Shown here in pieces: positions 10,103-17,262 of a stretch of DNA of 24,208 nt. Below the pieces are notes generated by a model. The model made no database searches. It was not told the origin of the DNA and saw only the letters and a list, made by a program, of their open reading frames with translations. The stretch lies in the NCBI GenBank assembly GCA_900754275.1, contig CAAECF010000066.1, positions 1 to 24,208 of the forward strand, in the 5' to 3' direction. This DNA is from an uncultured Collinsella sp. (GTDB lineage Bacteria > Actinomycetota > Coriobacteriia > Coriobacteriales > Coriobacteriaceae). Position numbers and translations under genes: made by a program. Numbering within the stretch: position 1 is the first letter of the stretch; each line of letters begins with the position of its first letter.

Positions 10103-10897
10103 CTAGTCCGTAGCACCGCTTTCGGTTCCATACGACGGCGAAGGCGCCTCGATCACATGGTGATATCGATCGATATAGATTGCACGGGCACCCAGGCGTC
10201 GCACCAAATCCTGGTGATGTGTGCTCATCAAGACCGTCTTACCCGCCGCGACGTAGGCCAGCAAGAAGTTGACCACAATGTCGCATGAATCCTCGTCGAG
10301 CCCATTGGTAGGCTCGTCGAGGACCAAGATATCCGGGTTCATCGACACCACCGCAGCCAGCGCAACGCGCTTCTTTTGCCCGCCCGAGAGCTGATAGGGA
10401 GAGGCGTCGGCAAGGTCGGCAACCTGGAACAGCCCCATGGCATCGCGCACGCGGCGCTCGAGCTCGTCTGCCGGCAGCCCCATCTGCGCGGGACCAAAAG
10501 CAACTTCCTCGCCCACCGTAGCGCAGAACAGCTGAGCATCGGCATTCTGAAACACAAAACCTACGCGCTGATGAAAACGCTGAGCGGCCGCGGAATCCTT
10601 TAGAAACGCCTCATCGATCACGTGCCCGTCAAACAGGTATGCCCCTGCATCCACGAGTTCAAGGCCGTTAATAAGACGCATAATCGTCGTCTTGCCGCAG
10701 CCGTTGGGACCGAGCAGGGCAACGAGTTCACCACGGTCCACGCGCAGCGAAACGCCGTCGACCACCGTATGGCCCGCATAGGAAAACACCACGTCGCGAA
10801 ACTCGATGAGCGGCGTTGCCTCGGCGCCAACAGCACCGCTCGCGCCCATCGCGTCATTTGTATCGTTTGCCAAAACGTCGCCCTTCCCCATTTGCAT
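10103..10897 (-). CDS. cbiO: ECF-type nickel/cobalt importer, ATP-binding subunit
   Basis: A 264-residue ABC ATPase that powers metal uptake with the CbiM/CbiQ membrane subunits. Motifs are in order: Walker A GPNGCGKTT (~63-71), Q-loop Gln117 (VFQNADAQLF), signature LSGGQ (170-174), Walker B ILVLDEP (190-196) and switch His227 (STHH). The sequence FQNADAQLF is typical of the CbiO/EcfA group. The first ~28 residues are a non-conserved extension, so the true start may be further in: ATG 10897 has only GGGG next to it, and a TTG a few codons on follows GGGGAAGGGC. The gene begins 22 bases after the cbiQ stop, in one operon. Confidence 0.92.
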   Translation of the reverse strand: MQMGKGDVLANDTNDAMGASGAVGAEATPLIEFRDVVFSYAGHTVVDGVSLRVDRGELVALLGPNGCGKTTIMRLINGLELVDAGAYLFDGHVIDEAFLKDSAAAQRFHQRVGFVFQNADAQLFCATVGEEVAFGPAQMGLPADELERRVRDAMGLFQVADLADASPYQLSGGQKKRVALAAVVSMNPDILVLDEPTNGLDEDSCDIVVNFLLAYVAAGKTVLMSTHHQDLVRRLGARAIYIDRYHHVIEAPSPSYGTESGATD

Positions 10898-10919
10898 CCC
10901 CAGTCGGAACCAGCAGCGC

Positions 10920-11762
10920 CTACAGCACGGCGCACAACACTGTCAGCAGCGCCACGCCGGCCGCATAGGCCGCATCGCGCCAGCCAAACCTGGCGCGCGC
11001 GGGAGCCGGATACGCACCGGCAAAGCCGCGGCAAAGCATAGCCTCGTCCATCGCGCGGCTGCATTTCATCGCCTTGATAAAGGTCATGCCCATGATACCC
11101 GCGATCGAATCGGTACGCGAAAATCCCTCGGGCGCACGGCCAACGCTGCGCAGCATGACCGATTCGCACAGATCGTGCGCCGTACGACCCAGCACCTCGA
11201 TGTGCTTGAGCGCCATATCAAACGTAAAGATAACTTCGTCGGGTAGATGCAGCATCTTGAGCGCCGCCGACATGCGGCTCCACGTGAGGGTCCACGAAAC
11301 ACCCAGCACGAGCGACACGTTAATGAACGTCTTAAGCGCAATTTTGAGCATGGCACCCGCGGCAGAAGCGCCCAGCAGCAGGGCAGGCAGTGCCAGAACC
11401 ACGGCAAACCCCGCGGCAGCCAACGCCGGCACAAAGGTCGCGCGCAGCCCGCGTACAGGGCGCACGGCAACGAGCACCAGCGCGATAGCCGCCATCAACA
11501 TGATGTACAGCGGGCTCTGCGTCAGACACACGCACAGGACGCAAAAGAACATCCCCACCAGGCGCACCGGAGCCGAAACGCAAGAAAGGGCGCGGTCGAC
11601 CATCGACCCGCCCTCGTGCGCGCCCCCGCCCAGGCGAACCCGCTCAAGCAGGCTCGCCAGGTGCAGGACGTTCTTTTGCATCACGCGATGACGAGCGCCC
11701 GTGGGCTCGTAACGCTGCTCGACCGCAAGCCAGCTAGGCAGCTCGACCATCGCCATGAGCAC
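10920..11762 (-). CDS. cbiQ: ECF-type nickel/cobalt importer, transmembrane subunit CbiQ
   Basis: A 280-residue EcfT/CbiQ-family integral membrane protein that couples the ATPase to the substrate-binding component. Hydrophobic helices lie at about 65-130 and 135-165, followed by the cytoplasmic coupling region (KMLHLPDEVIFTFDMALKHI, then FIKAMKCSRAMDEAMLCRGF), whose Ala-x-x-x-Arg-Gly-type motif contacts the ATPase, and a last helix at the C-terminus. The start is a GTG at 11762 (or ATG 11756) with AGGAAA upstream; either lies inside the end of cbiM, an overlap of up to 29 bases that indicates translational coupling. About 60 polar N-terminal residues precede the first helix, longer than usual. 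Confidence 0.88.
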   Translation of the reverse strand: MLMAMVELPSWLAVEQRYEPTGARHRVMQKNVLHLASLLERVRLGGGAHEGGSMVDRALSCVSAPVRLVGMFFCVLCVCLTQSPLYIMLMAAIALVLVAVRPVRGLRATFVPALAAAGFAVVLALPALLLGASAAGAMLKIALKTFINVSLVLGVSWTLTWSRMSAALKMLHLPDEVIFTFDMALKHIEVLGRTAHDLCESVMLRSVGRAPEGFSRTDSIAGIMGMTFIKAMKCSRAMDEAMLCRGFAGAYPAPARARFGWRDAAYAAGVALLTVLCAVL

Positions 11763-12819
11763 CGCTTTCCTTGACCGTCAGCGAGATCAGACGGAATGCG
11801 ATGGTGAGCACCGCCACGCCAATCACGCCGGACAGGATATACATGGCAGCCTGACCGGCAAAGCCGAGACCCTGCTCCTCGGAATAGGCCTGCAGGTAAT
11901 CACCCGTAGGCAGCGCATCGGCAAAGGTCGGGGTGTCGAGACCGACCGAAGCCTGCAGGCTGTCGTCGCCAACCTCCTGAACGGCGGTCGCGGCGCCCTC
12001 GGCGTCCCACTCACCCCAGGCGTCACCCGTGGCCAGCAGGCCCAGCGGCGTGGCCACGACAAGCACGGCAACCAAGATGAGCGTGGGGACCAGCGAGGTC
12101 TTCTTGGCAGCAGCGCCCTCGGCAGCAAGCTGTCCATCGGCGGCCTCGGGGCCGACGATAACGCTCGGCGCCGTCTTCTTGATAAAGCCGTAGATCGCGG
12201 CAGTCGCCACGCCCTCGACCACGCCGGCTACCAACATATGCGGGATCATCATGGCCGGAATGGCAATGGACAGCGGGAAGGGGCAGTACAGCGGAGCGCC
12301 CGAAGCATTCGTGAAAAGCATCGGCTGAATACCAAACTCGATTGCTGCGCACAGGGCCGCCAGGCACAGGCCGACCCAGCCGCTTACGATGGCCGAAACC
12401 GAGGTGCCCCAGCTCTTGTCGTGCAAACGGCTGTTAAGCGCGCGGAACACGATGGCTGCGGCAAACGGCAACACGAAGGCCATGTTAAAGCAGTTAGCGC
12501 CAAAGGACAGGATGCCGCCGTCGCCAAACAGCAGCGCTTGCAGCGCCAGCGCGACCGAAACCGCGATAGCCGCGGCCTCGGGGCCCAGCAGCAGCGCGAT
12601 GAGTGCGCCACCAACGGCGTGGCCTGTGGTGCCGCCAGGCAGCGGCACGTTGAACATCATGAGCAGGAAGGAGAACGCGGCGCAGATGCCCAGGAACGCC
12701 ATGTGCTCGCGATCGAGCGTGGCGCGCACCTTCTTGATGCAGTGGATCCAAACGGGCACCATCGCCACCGCCATAACGGCATCGGTCTGCGGGGACAGAT
12801 AATTATCTGGAATGTGCAT
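11734..12819 (-). CDS. cbiM: ECF-type nickel/cobalt importer, substrate-binding CbiM fused to a CbiN/PDGLE domain
   Basis: A 361-residue membrane protein. The N-terminus MHIPDNYLSP gives Met1 and His2, and TTGHAVGG gives His67; these are the known metal-binding residues of CbiM/NikM. About six helices run to ~215. A Gly/Ala linker leads to a second part with two more helices around a loop (VVATPLGLLATGD… to …AMYILSGVIGVAVLTIAF), matching the CbiN/PDGLE accessory domain, so no separate cbiN is expected or found. The ATG is preceded by GGGAGG at 5 bases. It heads the operon cbiM-cbiQ-cbiO. The NikR-like operator in its leader points to nickel (NikMN) rather than cobalt, and no cobalamin-biosynthesis gene is nearby. 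Confidence 0.93.
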   Translation of the reverse strand: MHIPDNYLSPQTDAVMAVAMVPVWIHCIKKVRATLDREHMAFLGICAAFSFLLMMFNVPLPGGTTGHAVGGALIALLLGPEAAAIAVSVALALQALLFGDGGILSFGANCFNMAFVLPFAAAIVFRALNSRLHDKSWGTSVSAIVSGWVGLCLAALCAAIEFGIQPMLFTNASGAPLYCPFPLSIAIPAMMIPHMLVAGVVEGVATAAIYGFIKKTAPSVIVGPEAADGQLAAEGAAAKKTSLVPTLILVAVLVVATPLGLLATGDAWGEWDAEGAATAVQEVGDDSLQASVGLDTPTFADALPTGDYLQAYSEEQGLGFAGQAAMYILSGVIGVAVLTIAFRLISLTVKESGAHGDGRAA

Positions 12820-12876
12820 GTACGCCTCCCGGTTATCGGCGCACGGAATTGCAACGCCGCTTGAATCACCTTTCCA

Positions 12877-12904
12877 GTGTTACGTAATGTCAGATTCGTA
12901 ACAC
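12877..12904 (-). promoter_or_regulatory. NikR-type operator in the cbiM leader
   Basis: A perfect palindrome, GTGTTAC (12877-12883), 14 bases, GTAACAC (12898-12904), actually symmetric over 8 bases on each side. It begins about 4 bases past the expected transcription start of cbiM, a position where a bound repressor would block transcription. From memory, the NikR motif described for Desulfovibrio and other delta-proteobacteria is GTGTTAC-N13/14-GTAACAC, which this matches exactly. No nikR gene lies in the window. Confidence 0.75.
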
Positions 12905-12914
12905 GCCGCGGGCT

Positions 12915-12943
12915 ATCATAGCAAAACGGCGCACTGCCGACAA
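12915..12943 (-). promoter_or_regulatory. cbiM operon promoter
   Basis: TTGTCG (12943-12938), a 17-base spacer and TATGAT (12920-12915) on the minus strand make a good housekeeping-type promoter, predicting a start near 12908, about 90 bases upstream of the cbiM ATG. Confidence 0.65.
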
Positions 12944-12956
12944 AGCAGCACGCCGT
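12923..12956 (-). terminator. Hairpin after pheT that overlaps the cbiM promoter
   Basis: ACGGCG-N2-CTGC pairs with GCAG-N2-CGCCGT around a seven-base loop (12926-12956), followed by four T on the minus strand. It is a plausible terminator for the pheST transcript, about 110 bases past the pheT stop. The cbiM -35 lies in its loop and 3' arm. The T-tract is short, so termination may be partial. Confidence 0.5.
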
Positions 12957-13065
12957 TATGTAATGCGCGTGTCATATATGCAGGCTCAACGGTGCCTTAT
13001 ACCGGGCACAGCAGTCACGTAGGACTCGGCAGCAGCCACCGCTGACCCATACCCCAGCGCAGGAC

Positions 13066-15519
13066 CTAGCCGCGGACCTCGCCGTTTACGCCCTTGCACA
13101 CCTTGGTGACGATCTTCTGGTGCGCTTTTTCGACCTCTTCGCTGGTGAGCGTGTGGTCGTCGGAGCGATACGTAAGCGCAAAGGCCATGGACTTCTTGCC
13201 CGCACCGATACGGACGGGATCGCGGTAGACGTCGAACAGGCGCACGCCCTCGAGCAGCTTGCCTCCGGCGCTGGTAATACGGCGCTCAAGATCCTCGCAG
13301 GTCACAGTGTTGTCGACCACGATAGCAAGGTCGTGCTCAACGGCCGGGTACTGCGAGAACTCGCGGTAGTTCTCCTGGTTGCGGGCGCCCTTGATCAGCT
13401 TGTCCAAGTCGAGCTCAAAGGCAACGACGACCTCGTCGATGCCCATGGCCTCGCGCGCCTTGGGGTGGATCTCGCCAACCCAGCCCAGCACGGTGCCGCC
13501 GGACAGAACCTCAGCCGCACGACCCGGCTGCAGGAAGGCATAGCCCTCGCCCTCGACGGGACGGAAGCGAACCTTCTCGATGCGCAGCTGAGCAAGCAGC
13601 TCCTCGACAATGCCCTTGCCAAAGAAGAAGCGCAGCTTACGGTACTTCATGTTCCAGGACCGCTCGCTCCACTGGCCCGAGAGCACGCCCGCCACGGACT
13701 TGGTCTCCTTGGGCAGGCTGGCGTTCTCGCGACCGTGGAACAAGCTGCCGACCTCGTACAGATGCACGTTGGGCGTGCCGTGGGCCTCGTTGTAGGCCAC
13801 AGACTGCAACAGGCCTGGCAACAGCGAGCGGCGCATCTCGGTCTGCTCGGCTACCAGCGGGTTCATGAGCACCACGGGGCAACCGCGACCCTCGGTGGAC
13901 ATACCGATCTTCTCCAGGTCGCCCGGGGCGGCAAAGCCAAAAGTCGTGGTCTCGTTGAGGCCGCAGGCGCGCAGGATCTCGCCGACCTTACGAGTGAGCT
14001 TCTGCTCGCGGGTCAGACCGCCGATGTGGTTCTTGGCAGCCGGAATGGTCGCCGTCACGCGGCCCATGCCCCATAAGCGCAAGACCTCCTCGATCAGGTC
14101 GATCTCACGCGGCAGGTCGGGACGGAAGCTCGGCGGCGTGACCATAAAGTCCTCGCCGTCGCGCTCGACGGTGCAGCCCAGGCGGGTGAGCGAGCGCTCG
14201 ATAAAGTCGGACTCGATGTCGGCACCGCAGATGGCGTGCACGCGGGCCAGGCGCAGCTTGATGCTGTCGATGGTCTTGGGCGCGGGGAACACGTCCACAT
14301 AGCCGGGAGCGACCTCGCCGCCGGCGATCTCCTCGATGAGCGCGCAGGTAACGTTGGCGACGTCCACGCAGCCGGTCTCGTCGACCTGGCGCTCAAAGCG
14401 AATGGAGGCGTCGGAGATCAGCGACAGATCGCGGCTGGTGTGCGAGGTGCGACCGGCGTTGAAGCAGGCGCTCTCGACCATCACGTCGACGGTGTCGTCC
14501 TCGATCTCGGAATCCATGCCGCCCATAACGCCGGCCAATGCCACGGGACGCTCGCCGTCGGTGATGAGGCCCATGCCGGCGTCGAGCGTGCGCTCCTCGC
14601 CGTCGAGGGTCGTAAACTTCTCGTCCTGTTGGGCGGCGCGAACCACCACGCGACGATGGCCATCGCGCTCGGCAAAGGTGTCCAGGTCAAAGGCGTGCAG
14701 CGGCTGACCGGTGAGCATCATCACATAGTTGGTGATGTCGACGATGTTGTTGTGCGGACGCACGCCCAGGGCGTTGAGGCGCTTGACCATCCAGTCGGGC
14801 GACGGGCCGACCTTGACGTTGCGCACGATGCGGGCAACGTAGCGGTCGCACAGGCCCTCGTCAGCGATCTCGACGGAAAGCTCGTCGTCGGTCGCGCGGC
14901 CGGCCTCGGCCTTAATGGCGGGCAGCTCAACGTGGAAATCGCGGTCGAAGATGGCGCCGGTCTCGCGGGCCATGCCGATCATGGACAGGCAGTCGGGGCG
15001 GTTGGGCGTAATCTCGCAGTCGAGCACGGTATCACTCGAGCCCACGTACTCGGCAAACGGCATGCCGCAGGGCGTATCCTCGGGCAGGATCATGATGCCG
15101 GAGTGGTCGCCGCCCAAGCCGAGCTCGCGCGCGGAGCAGTTCATGCCCATGGACACGACGCCGCGAAGCTTGCTCTTCTTGATCTTGACGTCGCCGGGAA
15201 GCACGGCGCCAATCATGGCCGCGACGATGTGGTCGCCGGCCTCGAAGTTCTGCGCGCCGCAGACGATCTGCAGCGGAGCGGGGTTGCCGTCGGCGTCGAG
15301 GTTCTTGTCACCCACGTCGACCGAGCACACATACATGTGGTCGCTATCGGGGTGCGGGGTCTTGGTGAGCACCTTGGCGGTCACCACGTGGTCGAAGGAC
15401 TCGCCCACGGTGTCGATCGCCTCGACCTCGGTGCCGGTACGGATATATTCGTCCGAAAGGGTCTTGGGATCCTCCGGAATATCGATCATGGTCTTGAGCC
15501 AGTCGTAAGAAACGCGCAT
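13066..15519 (-). CDS. pheT: Phenylalanyl-tRNA synthetase beta subunit
   Basis: With PheS it forms the alpha2-beta2 enzyme that charges tRNA-Phe. The 817-residue length is normal. Domains in order: N-terminal MRVSYDWLKT, EMAP-like tRNA-binding domain (~40-150, with HPDSDHMYVC and LRGVVSMGMNCS), B3/B4 editing domain (~205-380), B5 domain (~400-475), catalytic-like core (~480-700, LWGMGRVTATIPA onward), and the C-terminal FDX-ACB anticodon-binding domain (~720-817, from YPAVEHDLAIVVD). The start has GGAGAG 4 bases upstream. It lies 162 bases after pheS in the same operon; that gap is unusually long and is mostly filled by a palindrome. Control is by the T-box upstream of pheS. Confidence 0.98.
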   Translation of the reverse strand: MRVSYDWLKTMIDIPEDPKTLSDEYIRTGTEVEAIDTVGESFDHVVTAKVLTKTPHPDSDHMYVCSVDVGDKNLDADGNPAPLQIVCGAQNFEAGDHIVAAMIGAVLPGDVKIKKSKLRGVVSMGMNCSARELGLGGDHSGIMILPEDTPCGMPFAEYVGSSDTVLDCEITPNRPDCLSMIGMARETGAIFDRDFHVELPAIKAEAGRATDDELSVEIADEGLCDRYVARIVRNVKVGPSPDWMVKRLNALGVRPHNNIVDITNYVMMLTGQPLHAFDLDTFAERDGHRRVVVRAAQQDEKFTTLDGEERTLDAGMGLITDGERPVALAGVMGGMDSEIEDDTVDVMVESACFNAGRTSHTSRDLSLISDASIRFERQVDETGCVDVANVTCALIEEIAGGEVAPGYVDVFPAPKTIDSIKLRLARVHAICGADIESDFIERSLTRLGCTVERDGEDFMVTPPSFRPDLPREIDLIEEVLRLWGMGRVTATIPAAKNHIGGLTREQKLTRKVGEILRACGLNETTTFGFAAPGDLEKIGMSTEGRGCPVVLMNPLVAEQTEMRRSLLPGLLQSVAYNEAHGTPNVHLYEVGSLFHGRENASLPKETKSVAGVLSGQWSERSWNMKYRKLRFFFGKGIVEELLAQLRIEKVRFRPVEGEGYAFLQPGRAAEVLSGGTVLGWVGEIHPKAREAMGIDEVVVAFELDLDKLIKGARNQENYREFSQYPAVEHDLAIVVDNTVTCEDLERRITSAGGKLLEGVRLFDVYRDPVRIGAGKKSMAFALTYRSDDHTLTSEEVEKAHQKIVTKVCKGVNGEVRG

Positions 15520-15580
15520 GTAGCTCTCCTAGTTCTTAATCTCCGCAAAAGGAGGAATATCAAATGAAGACGTTCGCCTT

Positions 15581-15683
15581 AGGGTTGTCCAGGTGCCCCA
15601 GGTTGGCGTGAAAGAGGAGCGACGCGTACTAAAGGTACGCGAGCGACGGTTTGAACGCCAAGATGGGGTGCCTGGGCAAGCCT
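15581..15683. repeat. Long imperfect palindrome in the pheS-pheT junction
   Basis: About 103 bases folding on themselves. Outer arms AGG.TTG.CCAGG (from 15581) and CCTGG.CAA.CCT (to 15683) surround GCCCCA/TGGGG, TTGGCGT/ACGCCAA and an inner GCGTAC-N5-GTACGC. GAGCGACG flanks the inner hairpin in a mirrored, partly direct-repeat fashion. The right end includes the pheS stop codon. In RNA it would give a very stable stem between two co-transcribed genes, but it has no T-tract. The shape suggests a REP/MITE-like intergenic repeat. Confidence 0.75.
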
Positions 15684-16758
15684 AAAATTGGTTGAGGAAG
15701 CGCATATCGCCTGTCATCAACGTGCGCAGGTCGGGCAGGTCGTAGCGCAGTGCCGCGACGCGCTCGGCGCCAATACCAAAGGCGAAGCCGGTGTACTTCT
15801 CGGGGTCGATGCCGCAGTTGATCAGGACGTTGGGGTCGACCATGCCGCAGCCCAGGATCTCGATCCAGCCGCTGTGCTTGCAGAAGTTGCAGCCCTTGCC
15901 GCCGCACACGTGGCAGCTCACGTCCACCTCGCAGGAAGGCTCGGTGAAGGGGAAGAAGTGCGGGCGATAGCGCGTCTTGCGATCCTCGCCAAACATGCAC
16001 TTAACAAAGTAGTCGAGCGTGCCCTTAAGATCGCCAAAGGTGATACCCTCGTCGACGACCAGGCCCTCGATCTGGTTGAACTGCGGCAGGTGGCAGGCGT
16101 CGGCCGTGTCGGGACGATAGACGGTGCCCGGGCAGATCATGTAGATGGGCGGCTTCTGCGACTCCATGGTGTGGATCTGCACGCCCGAGGTCTGGGTGCG
16201 CAGCAGCACGTCGGACTCGCCGTGGGCGTGAGCCTCGGGGTGTGCGACGCTGCCGGGGTTGTTGTCGACCACGTAGAAGGTGTCGCGGGCCGAGCGGCTC
16301 GGGTGATCCATGGGGGCGTTGAGCGCGGTGAAGTTGTAGTAGGAGGTTTCGACCATGGGACCGGACTCGACGGTGTAGCCGATGCCGCAGAAGATGTCCT
16401 CGGCCTCCTCGATGATCTGCTTGATCAGGTGCTGGTGACCGATCTGCGGACGGATGCCCGGCAGCGTGATATCGACGGCCTCGTGCTCGAGTGTGTGCTT
16501 GAGGGCGGCGGCCTTCATCTCGGTGGTGCGCTCGTCGAGCATGCCCTCAATCAGCTGGCGCATCTCGTTGGCGCGCTTGCCCATCATGGGACGATCCTCG
16601 GGGGCGAGCTTGCCCATCATGCGCATCAGGCCAGTGATGCGGCCCTTGCGGCCGAGCAGCTCAACGCGCGCGGCCTCGAGCTTTGCGGCGTCGTCGGCGC
16701 CCGCGACGAGCTCCTTGGCCTCTTCCTCGAGTTTGACCAGATCATCAATCAGACTCAT
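15682..16758 (-). CDS. pheS: Phenylalanyl-tRNA synthetase alpha subunit
   Basis: Catalytic subunit of the phenylalanine-tRNA ligase, 358 residues from the ATG at 16758, which has AAGGGAAG just upstream; longer upstream frame runs into the T-box leader and is not coding. The N-terminal ~85 residues form the tRNA-binding coiled coil. The class II core follows, with motif 1 near GIRPQIGHQHLIKQ, motif 2 near RTQTSGVQ…YRPDTADACHLPQFNQIEG and motif 3 in GFAFGIGAERVAALRYDLPD. A Cys cluster, CHVCGGKGCNFC, sits in EVDVS…GWIEILGCGMVDP, as in many Gram-positive PheS proteins. First gene of the pheS-pheT operon under T-box control. Confidence 0.98.
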   Translation of the reverse strand: MSLIDDLVKLEEEAKELVAGADDAAKLEAARVELLGRKGRITGLMRMMGKLAPEDRPMMGKRANEMRQLIEGMLDERTTEMKAAALKHTLEHEAVDITLPGIRPQIGHQHLIKQIIEEAEDIFCGIGYTVESGPMVETSYYNFTALNAPMDHPSRSARDTFYVVDNNPGSVAHPEAHAHGESDVLLRTQTSGVQIHTMESQKPPIYMICPGTVYRPDTADACHLPQFNQIEGLVVDEGITFGDLKGTLDYFVKCMFGEDRKTRYRPHFFPFTEPSCEVDVSCHVCGGKGCNFCKHSGWIEILGCGMVDPNVLINCGIDPEKYTGFAFGIGAERVAALRYDLPDLRTLMTGDMRFLNQF

Positions 16759-16844
16759 GTCTTCCCTTTCGTCTCTCGCGCTCCCCGCTTGCCGAGGCGG
16801 CTGCCGCCGTCTGACGTTGCGAAAACGCGGCCCGGTTCGGTAAC

Positions 16845-16883
16845 AAAAAACCGCCCTCGGGCATGTGCATTGCCCAAGGACGG
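16845..16883 (-). terminator. T-box leader terminator
   Basis: CCGTCCTTGGGCA and TGCCCGAGGGCGG form the stem (16883-16851, with a few G-U or mismatched pairs), followed by six T (16850-16845). The 5' arm overlaps the sequence that pairs in the antiterminator. Confidence 0.93.
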
Positions 16884-17124
16884 TTGAATTCCGCGGTACC
16901 ACCTTGTTTGACCCGGCGGATGTCTGGCCCGCCGCGCCCACTCTTTGCCCCTTGTCGCGAGGCTCACGGCTTCCCTACTGGGGCTTCGCCGCCGCTGGCC
17001 GCGTGCCCGTTGAGGTCGCTGCTCGGGAGTGAACGCTTGGCCCTTGTCACCGCAGAAAGGCTTGCAGCCCATGACCTTCCCTCTCTTGCCGGCGACGCGG
17101 CGGGCAAAACCCTCTCCGTCAACG
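16845..17124 (-). promoter_or_regulatory. T-box riboswitch, phenylalanine type
   Basis: The minus strand shows the T-box sequence AAGGTGGTACCGCGG (16905-16891), whose TGGT bulge pairs with the ACCA end of uncharged tRNA, followed by the terminator. The base of Stem I is formed by CGTTGA (17124-17119) and TCAACG (17013-17008), bracketing about 105 bases. Within the 3' side of Stem I, TTC at 17033-17031 followed by A is the best candidate specifier codon for phenylalanine, consistent with the downstream pheS. Uncharged tRNA-Phe would stabilise the antiterminator and switch pheST on. The T-box and terminator are certain by eye; the specifier assignment is inferred. Confidence 0.93.
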
Positions 17125-17135
17125 CATTGGGCTAT

Positions 17136-17141
17136 AGGATA
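17136..17141 (-). promoter_or_regulatory. Possible -10 of the pheST leader
   Basis: TATCCT on the minus strand lies 12 bases upstream of T-box Stem I, the right place for a -10, but no recognisable -35 sits 16-18 bases upstream. Confidence 0.35.
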
Positions 17142-17262
17142 CCACATTGTGTGGGCGTATCGCCGCGTTCCGTTTTGTTCGTGCTGGGTACAAGGCAGGT
17201 AGCTGTGCAAACTGGCCGTGCGCCCAGCCGTGGCGTTCGGCTCGCGAGATCAAGGATATGGT

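Noticed and set aside
12820..13065. Possible cobalamin riboswitch ahead of cbiM
   Set aside because: The transcribed leader after the promoter is only about 90 bases and contains the palindrome instead. No B12-box (GCCACTG-like) arrangement of the required length was seen.
14236..15567. 443-codon open frame opposite pheT, and similar long frames opposite pheS, the M32 gene and glmM
   Set aside because: All are antisense to well-identified conserved genes and have repetitive shadow-type composition.
15564..15611. Small plus-strand frame of 15 codons preceded by GGAGGAAT in the pheS-pheT gap
   Set aside because: It runs into the palindrome, is antisense to the operon, and has no sign of selection; the ribosome-site-like sequence is probably chance.
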